Positions 8,435 through 17,267 of a stretch of DNA of 64,000 bases are shown one piece after another. Under the pieces are notes generated by a model. It worked only from the letters and a program-made list of their open reading frames with translations, was not told the DNA's origin and did not search any database. Each line of letters begins with the position of its first letter. The first letter of the stretch is position 1. The translations under genes and the position numbers were made by a program. Location of the stretch: positions 744,001 to 808,000 of the forward strand of contig NZ_JACSQO010000001.1 of NCBI RefSeq assembly GCF_014836595.1, in the 5' to 3' direction. The DNA comes from Psychrobacillus faecigallinarum. Its GTDB lineage: Bacteria > Bacillota > Bacilli > Bacillales_A > Planococcaceae.

Positions 8435-9814
8435 GTGGAAGAACAAACAATATCAATTGTAAAGCAGTCGCTAAATGCATTATTGGAGAACGAGACCTTT
8501 TTGCCTGATTTACAAGGAGAGATGCGGACAAAGGCATTTAATTCATTGAATGCAATTCTATCTACACCTAATCAGATACATAAGTCTTTCCTGCGTGTTC
8601 CGCTGGAAAGCGGAGAAATTGTTCGGATTCCCTCTTATCGTGTGCATCATAATGATGCCCTTGGTCCGTATAAGGGTGGTATTCGTTTTCATGAGTCGGT
8701 TAATGAGTTAGAGGTTATTAATTTGGCATTTCTAATGACGCTAAAAAATGCACTTCATAATGTACCCTTCGGTGGAGGAAAAGGCGGAATCGTCATCAAT
8801 CCTAAAAACTTTACCGACAAGGAATTACATCGTATTTGCATAAAATATGTGCGCTATTTTAACGATGTCCTTGGTCCTGATCGTGACATTCCAGCACCAG
8901 ACGTTGGATCCGGTGAACGAGAGATGGATTGGATGATGGCAGAGTACAAAAAGATTAACCAAGGGCAACCATACTTGGGCAGTTTTACAGGAAAAAGTAT
9001 TGCAAATGGTGGATCTTTAGGCCGTAGAGAGGCTACTGGCAAGGGAGTTTACTTCACCTTCCGCTACATGTTAAGTAATTATGTAAAGGAACATGCGCAA
9101 ACATTAGAAAGCTCTGAAAACCCTTTTGCCAAAACGGCACTGGAATATTCCAACCGCCCTTTAACAATTGCGGTGCAAGGATTCGGTAATGTTGGATCAG
9201 TTACAGCGCTTGAGGCTGCTCGCTGTACACATCTTCAAAACAAGGTCGTTGCAATAAGTGATCGTAATGTCACTCTATATAACTCAGATGGGCTGGATAT
9301 TCAGACACTTGCACAATTTTCATCCGAGAACAAAGGCGACCTTCCCACTTCAGAGGAGCAGCTAAAAGAAATAGGGGTCACCGCGTCTATATTAAGCAGA
9401 GAAGAAATTCTTACAATGGATGTAGACGTTTTATTCCTTGCAGCGCTAGAAAATCAATTGAATGACTCCAATAAAGCTGATATTAAGGCTCGAATTATCG
9501 TAGAAGGAGCGAATGCCCCAACTACTAAGGAGGCAGACGACTACTTGAGCAAAAAAGGCGTCATCATCATCCCAGACATTTTAGCAAATGCCGGTGGGGT
9601 AATTGTTTCTTATTTAGAATGGCTTCAGGGACGAGAAACACAGTTTTACTCAGAGGAAGAAGTGTACAACCAGCTTCTAGCGAAAATGAAAAATACGATG
9701 GATACATTACTGCCATTATATTTTGGAGATCCTTTACCACTTCGCCAAAATTGCTATATCCATGCGGTTATTCGCTTATCTACTGTGCTGTATAGACAAG
9801 GGAAGCTTTATTAA
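8435..9814 (+). CDS. Glutamate (Glu/Leu/Phe/Val family) dehydrogenase
   Basis: 459 residues; interconverts glutamate and 2-oxoglutarate plus ammonia. Visible motifs are the substrate/catalytic lysine segment NVPFGGGKGG, the aspartate segment PAPDVGSGEREMDWM and the dinucleotide-binding GFGNVGS. The length fits hexameric bacterial GDH. GGAGGTG precedes the GTG start. Coenzyme preference cannot be read with confidence. It is the last ordinary gene before the first repeat array. Confidence 0.93.
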   Translation: MEEQTISIVKQSLNALLENETFLPDLQGEMRTKAFNSLNAILSTPNQIHKSFLRVPLESGEIVRIPSYRVHHNDALGPYKGGIRFHESVNELEVINLAFLMTLKNALHNVPFGGGKGGIVINPKNFTDKELHRICIKYVRYFNDVLGPDRDIPAPDVGSGEREMDWMMAEYKKINQGQPYLGSFTGKSIANGGSLGRREATGKGVYFTFRYMLSNYVKEHAQTLESSENPFAKTALEYSNRPLTIAVQGFGNVGSVTALEAARCTHLQNKVVAISDRNVTLYNSDGLDIQTLAQFSSENKGDLPTSEEQLKEIGVTASILSREEILTMDVDVLFLAALENQLNDSNKADIKARIIVEGANAPTTKEADDYLSKKGVIIIPDILANAGGVIVSYLEWLQGRETQFYSEEEVYNQLLAKMKNTMDTLLPLYFGDPLPLRQNCYIHAVIRLSTVLYRQGKLY

Positions 9815-9820
9815 AAATGG

Positions 9821-9925
9821 CTATGTTAAAGGTAGATGTAAGACACAAAAAATGAGCTGGGATATTTTCTCCAAGCTCATTTTATTTTATTTCCTTTTTA
9901 TTAAAGCACGCGTTAGTTGAATAAG
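9821..9925 (-). repeat. attC-like repeat R1 (AGCTCATT central class)
   Basis: The right simple site ttaaagcacgc-GTTAGTT is clear. The central segment is a hairpin AATGAGCT / AGCTCATT at 9851-9881 that can also terminate gdh. The left simple site is degenerate. It is nearly identical to R8 at 30075-30189. Confidence 0.75.
9851..9881 (+). terminator. Hairpin after gdh, also the core of repeat R1
   Basis: AATGAGCT / AGCTCATT stem followed by a T-rich tract, 37 bp after the gdh stop. Being complementary, it may serve both strands. Confidence 0.7.
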
Positions 9926-9990
9926 AAATAGAAGACACCAAAGCATTTCTACTTTCTTTATGTAAGCACCAATAGTGAAACAAGGCTTAA

Positions 9991-10491
9991 TTATTTTTTC
10001 TTAAAAGTACACAAAGTTTCTATCGTATCTGATAATATCTCAATTTGTCTTTCTTTATCATTTAACTCTTCTTTTACCTCTATAATACAGTTCAATAAAA
10101 CTTCATCTGATATTTCACCTTTAATTGATTCTATCAATTGATATGCTTGTGCTTGTACTTCAAAGTTTCCATTTATCAAATGGTAAATTAGTGTTTCTAA
10201 ATGTGCTGAACAATCGAATGGTTCTAGTGCGTATAATAGTGTTCCTCTATAACCTAAAGTTTTTGGGTCATTAATAACATCTATTAACGGTTGTACCACT
10301 TCTTCGTTCCCAATATCACTTAACGTTAAAGCAATAGAGTTTCTTAATAAAGGATTTTCAGTTCTTTGTAAATATTCAATAAGTAAAGGAATTGCTTGAA
10401 TGTCCTTACTTCTGCTAATTTCTTCTAAAATGATTTCTGCTTCATCAAACTTTTCATTTTCTATTGCAAATCTTAATGAACTATTGTCCAT
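9991..10491 (-). CDS. HEAT-repeat-like protein (cassette)
   Basis: 166 residues, almost entirely paired amphipathic helices with HEAT-type spacing (AIPLLIEYLQR, EEVVQPLIDVIND, HLETLIYHLI). Such proteins usually bind other proteins; no catalytic motif is seen. AAGGAG lies upstream of the ATG. The unit lies between R1 and the partial repeat R2, with a 44-bp leader and no obvious promoter. Confidence 0.7.
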   Translation of the reverse strand: MDNSSLRFAIENEKFDEAEIILEEISRSKDIQAIPLLIEYLQRTENPLLRNSIALTLSDIGNEEVVQPLIDVINDPKTLGYRGTLLYALEPFDCSAHLETLIYHLINGNFEVQAQAYQLIESIKGEISDEVLLNCIIEVKEELNDKERQIEILSDTIETLCTFKKK

Positions 10492-10534
10492 AATACTTAT
10501 CCAAACTCCTTGTCATTTACCATAATAAAATTTT

Positions 10535-10582
10535 ATATAATGATCATATTTTGCTAAAGCACGCGTTAGTTCAATAAGAAGT
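10535..10582 (-). repeat. attC-like repeat R2 (right half only)
   Basis: Retains the end of the long-class central segment (tgatcatattttgc) and the right simple site ctaaagcacgc-GTTAGTT. The left simple site is lost. Confidence 0.75.
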
Positions 10583-11042
10583 TACAATTTAATTGTTTTT
10601 CCGCTTCTTTTACAATGGTTGTAATTAGAGATTCTCTTGTAATTCCCTCTACATTATCACCATATCGATAGTCGTCTATCATTTCACTGATCTCATACCA
10701 TACATTTAATTCTTCGCTAACAAATTCTTCACGAACTACTTGGTAAATTTCATATGCATAGTTAATTGCAATAGATTCATTATCTATTATTTGTTTTAGC
10801 AAATACCAGAAGTAATACTTAGAACACTCATCCTGTGTGGGTTCTTCCATACTTAATTCTCTTACTGCCCTATGAAAATAATCTTCTACCTCAAAAATAT
10901 TTAGAGTTTCACTTAGGGAAGAAAGTATATTTAGTGATGTAGATGTATCACTATTTTCTGACATTTGGGTAACCCAATTAACATAATCGACAGGTTCTAC
11001 TTTCTTTTCGAATATTTTATAATACAACATTTTAGTTTCCAT
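10566..11042 (-). CDS. Hypothetical acidic helical protein (cassette)
   Basis: 158 residues, acidic and mostly helical, with no signal peptide or membrane segment. I do not recognise the family. The ATG at 11042 has AGGAGG 5 nt upstream; a GTG one codon earlier is also possible. The last codons (FLLN) and the TAA stop are encoded by repeat R2, so the coding region merges with the repeat. Confidence 0.7.
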   Translation of the reverse strand: METKMLYYKIFEKKVEPVDYVNWVTQMSENSDTSTSLNILSSLSETLNIFEVEDYFHRAVRELSMEEPTQDECSKYYFWYLLKQIIDNESIAINYAYEIYQVVREEFVSEELNVWYEISEMIDDYRYGDNVEGITRESLITTIVKEAEKQLNCNFLLN

Positions 11043-11074
11043 CACTTCCTCCTTTTATTTTCTTCTTTCCTTGT

Positions 11075-11207
11075 TCAACTAACCTGCTCCGTAGTTTAAG
11101 TGTAACATTTCACAATGCATATTTAGGATCAACCTAATATTTTGGACATAAAAATGGACCATCGAAAAGATGGTCATATTTTGCAAAACACCCGTTAGTT
11201 CAATAAG
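11075..11207 (-). repeat. attC-like repeat R3 (complete, long class)
   Basis: 133 bp. Left site AACTAAC-ctgctcc-GTAGTT, long central segment with the hairpin GACCATC / GATGGTC, right site aaacaccc-GTTAGTT. Confidence 0.85.
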
Positions 11208-11221
11208 AAATAGAAGTATAT

Positions 11222-11730
11222 TTATTTATATCTATATTGTATTAGTTGGTTTTCCGTTCCTAAGTATTCTTCATTGCCAATCCTGCTTATCTCTATAAAT
11301 CCTATTTTCTCAAGCATTTTTCTGGAGCGAATATTCTCTTCGTGGGTTTCTGCATTAAAAATTGTAATTCCTAAGTTTATAGAAGCGTAATCCATCATAC
11401 ATAGAATAGAATTAGTCCCAATTCCTTTTCCCCATAATGTACTCTCACCAATTGCAATACCTAATTCAGCTGCATTATCTTTAATACAGGCTAAATCTGC
11501 ATACCCAACTAACCTTTCTTTCAATTCTATTCCCATTCGAACAAAGTCTTCAGATTCATTACTTATACGATGAAGCCACTATCTATACAATTCTTCTTCA
11601 CTTCTATTTTTCTCCCAGCCATTCGCTGAACAAAAATGTCATCCTTACTCCAATTTAAAACAACTTCATAGTCATCTATTCTTAAATTTCTAATTTTTAT
11701 GGAGCGTATATTGTTGTCTTTAGTATTCAT
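11222..11730 (-). pseudogene. GNAT acetyltransferase cassette, frameshifted and with an amber codon
   Basis: The original start is probably the ATG at 11730, giving MNTKDNNIRSIKIRNLRIDD. The frame breaks at a short T run (five T where six would keep frame). The restored frame reads SANGWEKNRSEEELYR, meets a TAG, then continues WLHRISNESEDFVRMGIE into an open 104-codon tail from 11536 with an acetyl-CoA-binding like segment (GKGIGTNSILCMMDYA). Two independent lesions argue for a true pseudogene; the tail alone lacks the N-terminal half of the fold. Confidence 0.8.
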
Positions 11731-11756
11731 TCTACTATCCCCAATAGATTTCTTTG

Positions 11757-11844
11757 TTCAACTAAACTGCGTCTTTAGTTGAACAAGAAATGAGAGCTGT
11801 ACTACCAGCTCTTCATTTTACTAAGCACCCGTTAGTGGAAGAAG
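11757..11844 (-). repeat. attC-like repeat R4 (complete, AGAGCTG class)
   Basis: Left site AACTAAA-ctgcgtc-TTTAGTT pairs perfectly, the central hairpin is AGAGCTG / CAGCTCT, and the right site is ctaagcaccc-GTTAGTG. Confidence 0.85.
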
Positions 11845-11869
11845 GAAATTCCCTTTAACTTTACCTGTT

Positions 11870-12358
11870 TTACTCTATCAATCTAAAAAGGTCAGAATAA
11901 AAAAGTTTTATCATTGCTTCATTTTCTTTATCGTTATATAATCCAAAGCCATATTCAGTTCCTTCAATTAACCCAACTGAATACAACAATCCTTCTTGAA
12001 AATCCTTTGGACGATAGTCAATAGCATCCGAGATGAAGGGGGTCAATGAATCGGTTCCAATGAATATTATTGGTTTCTGTAATTCAGCATAAATTTTTGA
12101 ATAATTATCGTTAGAGGCTTCTGCTAATTGTTCTTTCATGATAAAGACAGCATCATAGTTTTTATAATTGTCGTTAGATAAATCTTCAAAAGTAATCGGA
12201 ACAAAATTTACTGTCTTATTTTCTATTATAGTAGGTGAATTTCCAATGATACCAATGTTCAAAACACGCCCAGTGTAAGGATTAGTCGGAGTGGTAGAAC
12301 TGCACCCAGTCGTAAAAGTAAGTAACATCAATATAAAAATGAATAATGATTTTTTCAT
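11870..12358 (-). CDS. Small lipoprotein of unknown function (cassette)
   Basis: 162 residues with a lipoprotein signal (lipobox FTTGC, Cys at about residue 19). The mature part has alternating strands and helices suggestive of a small Rossmann-like or periplasmic-binding fold (RVLNIGIIGNS, NYDAVFIMKEQ, KPIIFIGTDS). I do not recognise a family. It would be anchored on the outer face of the membrane. Confidence 0.75.
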   Translation of the reverse strand: MKKSLFIFILMLLTFTTGCSSTTPTNPYTGRVLNIGIIGNSPTIIENKTVNFVPITFEDLSNDNYKNYDAVFIMKEQLAEASNDNYSKIYAELQKPIIFIGTDSLTPFISDAIDYRPKDFQEGLLYSVGLIEGTEYGFGLYNDKENEAMIKLFYSDLFRLIE

Positions 12359-12428
12359 TACATCTCCCTCTTAACAATCTCCATTTTTTAATTATTACTT
12401 ATTCTTTATTTTATATTCGAATTCCTTC

Positions 12429-12505
12429 TTCAACTAAACTCCGTCATTGTTTCGATAAGAAAAAAGGCTCTACTCCATCTTGAAGTAAAGCACCCGTTAG
12501 CTTAA
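12429..12505 (-). repeat. attC-like repeat R5 (complete, short class)
   Basis: Left site AACTAAAC is followed by a diverged inner core. The central hairpin is of the GCTCTACT / AGTAAAGC type and the right site is gcaccc-GTTAGCT. Confidence 0.8.
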
Positions 12506-12696
12506 TTAATGCCTGCTGCTGCTGTCATTGCAATGCTCCACATAATAAGAGTAAACGATATTGTAAGCCAAACTGTATTGACCGTAGTTTTTTCTTCGTG
12601 TTTTACCTTTTTCAATATAGAAACCAAATTCAAACAAAATATAATGCACAAGATAGGCATTAAAAGCCATCCTATGTATATAAAGGCATAAATCAT
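12502..12696 (-). CDS. Small two-segment membrane protein (cassette)
   Basis: 64 residues with two hydrophobic segments (about 4-28 and 42-61) joined by a charged loop (KKVKHEEK). GGAGTG precedes the ATG. The TAA stop overlaps the edge of repeat R5. No homologue recognised. Confidence 0.65.
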   Translation of the reverse strand: MIYAFIYIGWLLMPILCIIFCLNLVSILKKVKHEEKTTVNTVWLTISFTLIMWSIAMTAAAGIN

Positions 12697-12727
12697 ATGC
12701 TCACTCCTTTGTAGTTGTTTATCATTG

Positions 12728-12757
12728 TTCTGCTAAAGCAACCGTTAGTTGAACAAG
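12728..12757 (-). repeat. attC-like repeat R6 (right site only)
   Basis: Right simple site tgctaaagcaacc-GTTAGTTGAACAAG. No left site is evident between it and the gene start at 12696. Confidence 0.75.
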
Positions 12758-13602
12758 CTGGGGCTGAAAAAATTTTCTGCTATCGTATTCATTTTGTCTG
12801 GCTTTTCTACAACAGTCCAATGACCGCAATTTTCAATTTCAATTAATTTTGCATGTGGTACGTACTTTATTAATAACTGTTTAATTTTTGCAGGTGTAAT
12901 AATATCATGACTTCCCTGTGCGACTAGAATTGGTATTTCAGATAATTTATAGATTTCGCTTTTTAAGTCATAGTTCTTTTCAATATCTTCTCCTATTAAT
13001 TGATTGACATAACTATTCATACTGGACTTCTCTTTCCTTTTTAATGTATCGACTGAAAATACGTAGTATGGGTCTAAAATATTTAAAATATCTTCATAGG
13101 ATCCAGAACCTTTTTTCATTTTTCTATCTGCCTTAAAAAGATTTATTTTATCCTTCAAGGAGATTTTTTTCAAAAGTTCTTTTTCAAAGCTTTTATATCC
13201 TTTTGCCGAAACTCCTATAGCAGCTGTTAGAAGTATTTTATTAACTCTTTCCGGGTAGGTAGTTGCATAAAGCAAGGCAAGCATAGAACCCCAAGACTCT
13301 CCGAAAAGGTTCATTTTTTCCAACTTCAATTCTTTGCGCAATAATTCTAATGTCTTTACTTCATCCATCATGGAGTATGTATTACTTTTAGCGTGTTCTG
13401 ATTTACCGCAACCCCTTTGATCATATAAAACAAGTTTGAACTTTTGGGCTAATGGTAAAACGTGAGGAAGAAAAAAACGATGCTCACTTCCAGGACCACC
13501 ATGAAGGAAGACGATAGCTTCTCCGTCACCAATAATATTGACATGCAGTTTTTGTCCTTTGATATTAACAAAATCTATTGGTCCCTTTAATTCATTAGCC
13601 AT
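12745..13602 (-). CDS. Alpha/beta hydrolase, prolyl-aminopeptidase-like (cassette)
   Basis: 285-residue serine hydrolase. The oxyanion segment HGGPGSEH is near residue 34, the nucleophile elbow is GESWGS (Ser103), the acid is in GSHDIITP and the histidine in ENCGHW. There is no signal peptide, so it is cytosolic. The overall pattern resembles proline iminopeptidases, but substrate cannot be told. The last residues (SLFN) and the stop codon lie within repeat R6. AGGAGG precedes the ATG. Confidence 0.85.
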   Translation of the reverse strand: MANELKGPIDFVNIKGQKLHVNIIGDGEAIVFLHGGPGSEHRFFLPHVLPLAQKFKLVLYDQRGCGKSEHAKSNTYSMMDEVKTLELLRKELKLEKMNLFGESWGSMLALLYATTYPERVNKILLTAAIGVSAKGYKSFEKELLKKISLKDKINLFKADRKMKKGSGSYEDILNILDPYYVFSVDTLKRKEKSSMNSYVNQLIGEDIEKNYDLKSEIYKLSEIPILVAQGSHDIITPAKIKQLLIKYVPHAKLIEIENCGHWTVVEKPDKMNTIAENFFSPSLFN

Positions 13603-13653
13603 GTTTTACCTCCTACTATTCTTGATTCTATATTGTTCTTTAGATCTTTCCTT

Positions 13654-13697
13654 CTTCAACTAAACCTGCCCCGTTAGTTTAAGTGTAACATTTCACA
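13654..13697 (-). repeat. attC-like repeat R7 (left half, array edge)
   Basis: Left site AACTAAACctgcccc-GTTAGTT and the tail taagtgtaacatttcacaa are intact, then homology stops abruptly. This marks the right edge of array segment 1. Confidence 0.8.
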
Positions 13698-14105
13698 AAC
13701 TAAATCGATTCACGAAAAAACAACCCTAGCCTTAAACATAGCCTTAAAAATCTAAAAAGCCGAGCGAATAAATCCTCCTCGGCTTTTAATGAATTATATA
13801 CATAAAAACGAACTATAGATGGTTGATTTCCGTGGGATGATAATATGTTGCCTCCACGCGGTGCTTGTAGTGTCTTGCTCATCTCGCTAAGTATCATCTT
13901 TCTCTACTATCACATGTTGTGTAGTAATTATAAAGCAAGTTAGGTTCTACAAGTAACACTCGCTCTAAGGTTGCAAGGTTTATTTTTCTTTAGGTTTACG
14001 CACCACTATGTAATTTAGTAAATAGTTCTAATCCGATTAATCTTTGTAGATCGTATACTAATAGAGATTTTGCATTGTGTACATAAATTTAAACATGATT
14101 ATTTG
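13698..14105. other. Intergenic region between array segment 1 and the peptide operon
   Basis: Holds a terminator at 13755-13787. A weak 65-codon minus-strand frame (13700-13897) reads plausibly at its start (MSKTLQAPRGGNILSSHG) but runs through the terminator and has no clear ribosome site, so I do not call it. Confidence 0.4.
13755..13787. terminator. Bidirectional terminator
   Basis: Stem AAAAGCCGAG / CTCGGCTTTT with T-tracts on both strands, downstream of the M20 peptidase gene. Confidence 0.85.
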
Positions 14106-15242
14106 CTAATTGCTTTCTGATAGTTTAGATACTGTTTCGGCTAACAGAAAACACCTTTCAGTCAGTGAGTCTATTTCAAGGTATTCACCTTCATTGTGCA
14201 GTTTTCCGCCAATCGGTCCTACACCATCTATAGTTGCTACGCCAAGGTGAGAGGGAAATGATGCATCTGATCCTCCACCCGTATGAGAATCCGTTACTAT
14301 CAAGCCAAAGGAATTCCCGACTTCCTTAACTATCTCTAGTAATTTCTGGTTCTTTTCATCAGGTTCCATTGGTGGGCGAGTAATTCCGCCTTCTAAGTCA
14401 ATAGTTGTCCCTGGTACATCTGGTACTGAACAAATACTTTCGATTTTCTTTGCGATTTCTAAACTTTGCTCATCACTCTCGACGCGTACATCCACATATC
14501 CAGTGGCGCTATCTGGTATCATATTTACCGCGTCTCCACCTTCAACTATGCCTACACTTACTGATATTCCTTGTTCGTGGTCAGTTAAATGATTAAGTTT
14601 TATCGTTTTATACGCAAGTTCCTCAATAGCGCTTCTGCCTTCTTCTGGAGCTACTCCTGAATGTGCAGATCTTCCGTGTACATGCAACGTATACCTGCCT
14701 CCCCCTCTTCTCGAGGACACAATCGATCCATCTTTACGGGCAGGTTCCATAACCAATGCATATTTAACATTTTTTGAAATTTCCTCAATGAGCTCCCTTG
14801 AAGTAGGTGAACCTATTTCCTCATCACTATTTAATATAATGATGACGTTTTTCATTGCCGCATCTTTTTTCTCGTACAAATATTTCATAGCATACAATAA
14901 TGTAACCTGACTTGCTTTCATATCAGCCACTCCTGGACCAAAGGCAAGGCCATTTTTAATAGTAAACGGCCTTTCTGCTGCTGTTCCAATCGGAAATACA
15001 GTATCCATATGAGCAATAAGCAGAATTTCAGGCTTCATAGCTTCTTTATGCTTAATTAGGATATTATTCCCAAATTCTTTATTTTCTTTAACTTCTATAG
15101 TAAAATCCATTTGTTTATATTCTTCTATAAGTATTTTTCCAATCTTATCGACTCCAACTTTATTTGTTGAACCACTATCGATGTTCACCAATTTTTCAAT
15201 GAGGTTAAGCATTGGTTCAAGTTTTTTTTTAAGATAGTCCAT
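14106..15242 (-). CDS. M20 family metallopeptidase, carboxypeptidase G2-like
   Basis: 378-residue cytosolic dizinc hydrolase. Metal and catalytic motifs are in order: LLIAHMDTVFP, GPGVADMKA, NSDEEIGS, the ME-PAR segment and a C-terminal LHNEGEYL histidine; a dimerisation lid sits between (YTLHVHGRSAHSG). It is the last gene of the peptide transport operon and overlaps the upstream ATPase gene by 14 bp, so it probably hydrolyses the imported peptide or acyl-amino acid. Related enzymes release C-terminal glutamate. Confidence 0.88.
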   Translation of the reverse strand: MDYLKKKLEPMLNLIEKLVNIDSGSTNKVGVDKIGKILIEEYKQMDFTIEVKENKEFGNNILIKHKEAMKPEILLIAHMDTVFPIGTAAERPFTIKNGLAFGPGVADMKASQVTLLYAMKYLYEKKDAAMKNVIIILNSDEEIGSPTSRELIEEISKNVKYALVMEPARKDGSIVSSRRGGGRYTLHVHGRSAHSGVAPEEGRSAIEELAYKTIKLNHLTDHEQGISVSVGIVEGGDAVNMIPDSATGYVDVRVESDEQSLEIAKKIESICSVPDVPGTTIDLEGGITRPPMEPDEKNQKLLEIVKEVGNSFGLIVTDSHTGGGSDASFPSHLGVATIDGVGPIGGKLHNEGEYLEIDSLTERCFLLAETVSKLSESN

Positions 15243-16266
15243 GAGTATCTACCATCACTTTCTCTTCATTGATAATTCCTTTTCCATCCTTAAGAGGAAA
15301 ATGACATGCTACAAATTGACCTGGTGATTTCTCCTCAAATACAGGTTCGTTTTTACTGCATATTTGCTGAGCATAAGGGCATCTCGTATGGAAATTGCAC
15401 CCAGGTGGTGGATTGACTGGACTCGGGATATCACCTTCCAGAAGTTGTCTTCCCTCAATGTTTCGTTGAAGAGGATCCGGAACTGGCACAGCGGACAATA
15501 GACCTTCTGTATAAGGATGCATCGGATGTAGAAACAACTTTTCTTTTGTCGTCAGCTCCACTATTTTACCAAGATACATCACAGCAATTCTGTCGCTGAT
15601 ATGCTTTACAGCTGGTAATCCATGTCCGATAAAAATGAAAGTTAGATTTAGTTCCTTTTGTAATTTAGATAGTAAGTTTAATATTTGGGATTGAATTGAT
15701 ACATCCAGCGCAGAAACTGGTTCATCACATACGATCAACTTTGGATTTAAGGAAATAGCACGGGCAATTCCGATCCTTTGTCTCTGTCCCCCGCTAAATT
15801 CATGTGGATATCGATTGACATAAGAACGGTTCAAGCCAACTAGGTCCATCAGTTCCATTACTCGTTCAGAGAGTTCTTTTTTATTGAAAGATTTATGAGT
15901 TCTCAACGGTTCGGCTATCAAATCAAAAACTCGCATACGTGGATTTAAAGAAGAGAAAGGATCCTGAAAAACCATTTGGATATCTGCTCGTTTCTTTCTT
16001 AAAGCCTCTCCTTTTAGCTTAGTCAAATCTTCTCCTTCAAAAAGAATTTCTCCTTCCGTTGCATCAAGTAAATGACCAATCAAGTTTCCTGTAGTTGACT
16101 TTCCACATCCTGATTCACCTACTATACCAAGCGTTTCTCCTTCGTCCACATAAAAGTCCAAGCCATCGACTGCATAAAGAAACTGTTTTTTTCTTTTTAA
16201 GAAACCTTCAGATATATCAAATGCTTTTTTCAATCCTCTAACTTCCAGCAAATGATTTTGTTTCAT
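15229..16266 (-). CDS. Peptide ABC transporter ATPase (OppF/DppF type)
   Basis: 345 residues with Walker A GESGCGKST, signature FSGGQRQR, Walker B LIVCDEP and the C-terminal oligopeptide ABC extension with Cys residues (GCNFHTRCPYAQQIC). I chose the ATG at 16266, which has AAGGTGG upstream and overlaps the preceding ATPase gene by 29 bp. The switch region reads FIGHGLPAVKH where most relatives have SHDL: the histidine is kept but the following Asp is Gly. It pairs with the ATPase at 16238-17248. Confidence 0.92.
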   Translation of the reverse strand: MKQNHLLEVRGLKKAFDISEGFLKRKKQFLYAVDGLDFYVDEGETLGIVGESGCGKSTTGNLIGHLLDATEGEILFEGEDLTKLKGEALRKKRADIQMVFQDPFSSLNPRMRVFDLIAEPLRTHKSFNKKELSERVMELMDLVGLNRSYVNRYPHEFSGGQRQRIGIARAISLNPKLIVCDEPVSALDVSIQSQILNLLSKLQKELNLTFIFIGHGLPAVKHISDRIAVMYLGKIVELTTKEKLFLHPMHPYTEGLLSAVPVPDPLQRNIEGRQLLEGDIPSPVNPPPGCNFHTRCPYAQQICSKNEPVFEEKSPGQFVACHFPLKDGKGIINEEKVMVDTHGLS

Positions 16267-17248
16267 ACAAATCAACCACCTTTTCTTCATGAAGCCAGCA
16301 TCTGACCTTGTGATCTGTCAAAATTTCTTCAAGTTTTGGTTGAGCTTCCGCACACTTTTGCATAGCATATGGACAGCGATCCATAAAACGACAACCTTTT
16401 GGATAATTTAACGGATTTGGAACAGTTCCAGGTATTGAGGTTAATTCATCTTTTAATTCATGGATCTTAGGCGTACTGTCCATCAGCCCTTTCGTATACG
16501 GGTGTTTAGGTTCTCTAAATAATGTAAATACATCCGTTTCCTCCACTACTTGACCTGCATACATAACAACTACACGGTCTGCCATTTCAGCCACTACACC
16601 TAGGTCATGGGTGATTAACAAAATAGAAGTATCAAACTCCGTAATTAACCCCTTCATTAATTTAAGAATTTGAGCCTGGATTGTTACATCAAGAGCAGTA
16701 GTTGGCTCATCTGCAATCAATAATTCAGGATTACAGGAGAGTGCCATTGCAATCATTACACGTTGTCTCATACCTCCACTTAATGAATGTGGAAATGAAT
16801 CAATTACTTTTTCCGCTCTTGGTATTCCTACTTTTTTCAGCATTTCAATACTGAGCTTTCGTGCTTCTTTCTTACCCTTCTTTTGGTGTAACATAATGGA
16901 TTCTGCCATTTGATTTCCTATGGTGAAAACTGGATTCAAAGAAGTAAGAGGCTCTTGGAAAATCATCGCAATCTCATTACCACGAAGGTTACGCATCTCT
17001 TTCATCGAGATAGGAACAATGTCTCTTCCTTTAAACAAAATCTGTCCATCCTGAATTTTTCCAGGAGAGTCAATTAAACGCATAATGGATAGGGACGTCA
17101 CGCTTTTCCCTGATCCCGATTCACCTACTATAGCTAATGTCTCTCCTTTTTTTATCCTAATTGAAACGTCATCGACTGAGGGAACAATCCCATTTTCAGT
17201 ATGGAAATAAGTTTTGAGGTTTTTTACATTCAGTACTTCTTCCGCCAT
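16238..17248 (-). CDS. Peptide ABC transporter ATPase (OppD/DppD type)
   Basis: 336 residues: Walker A GESGSGKS, signature LSGGMRQR, Walker B LLIADEP, switch ITHDLGVVAE, and the oligopeptide C-terminal extension (GCRFMDRCPYAMQKC). It drives import with its partner ATPase and two permeases and lies 19 bp after the second permease gene. Confidence 0.95.
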   Translation of the reverse strand: MAEEVLNVKNLKTYFHTENGIVPSVDDVSIRIKKGETLAIVGESGSGKSVTSLSIMRLIDSPGKIQDGQILFKGRDIVPISMKEMRNLRGNEIAMIFQEPLTSLNPVFTIGNQMAESIMLHQKKGKKEARKLSIEMLKKVGIPRAEKVIDSFPHSLSGGMRQRVMIAMALSCNPELLIADEPTTALDVTIQAQILKLMKGLITEFDTSILLITHDLGVVAEMADRVVVMYAGQVVEETDVFTLFREPKHPYTKGLMDSTPKIHELKDELTSIPGTVPNPLNYPKGCRFMDRCPYAMQKCAEAQPKLEEILTDHKVRCWLHEEKVVDLYETKSFAGS

Positions 17249-17267
17249 TAGGGATTCCTCCTTAAGA

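Larger units (their letters stand above)
9821..13697 (-). other. Cassette array segment 1 (repeat-separated minus-strand genes)
   Basis: Six small minus-strand genes, one of them broken, are separated by seven copies or partial copies of an attC-like repeat. Neighbouring genes are unrelated in function, gaps between gene starts and the upstream repeat are usually only 30-50 bp, and several stops fall inside the repeat. The right edge ends in a half repeat at 13654-13697. No recombinase gene is present. Confidence 0.7.

Noticed and set aside
13700-13897. 65-codon minus-strand ORF near the array edge
   Set aside because: Runs through a strong terminator and has no convincing ribosome site, though its first 30 residues look protein-like.
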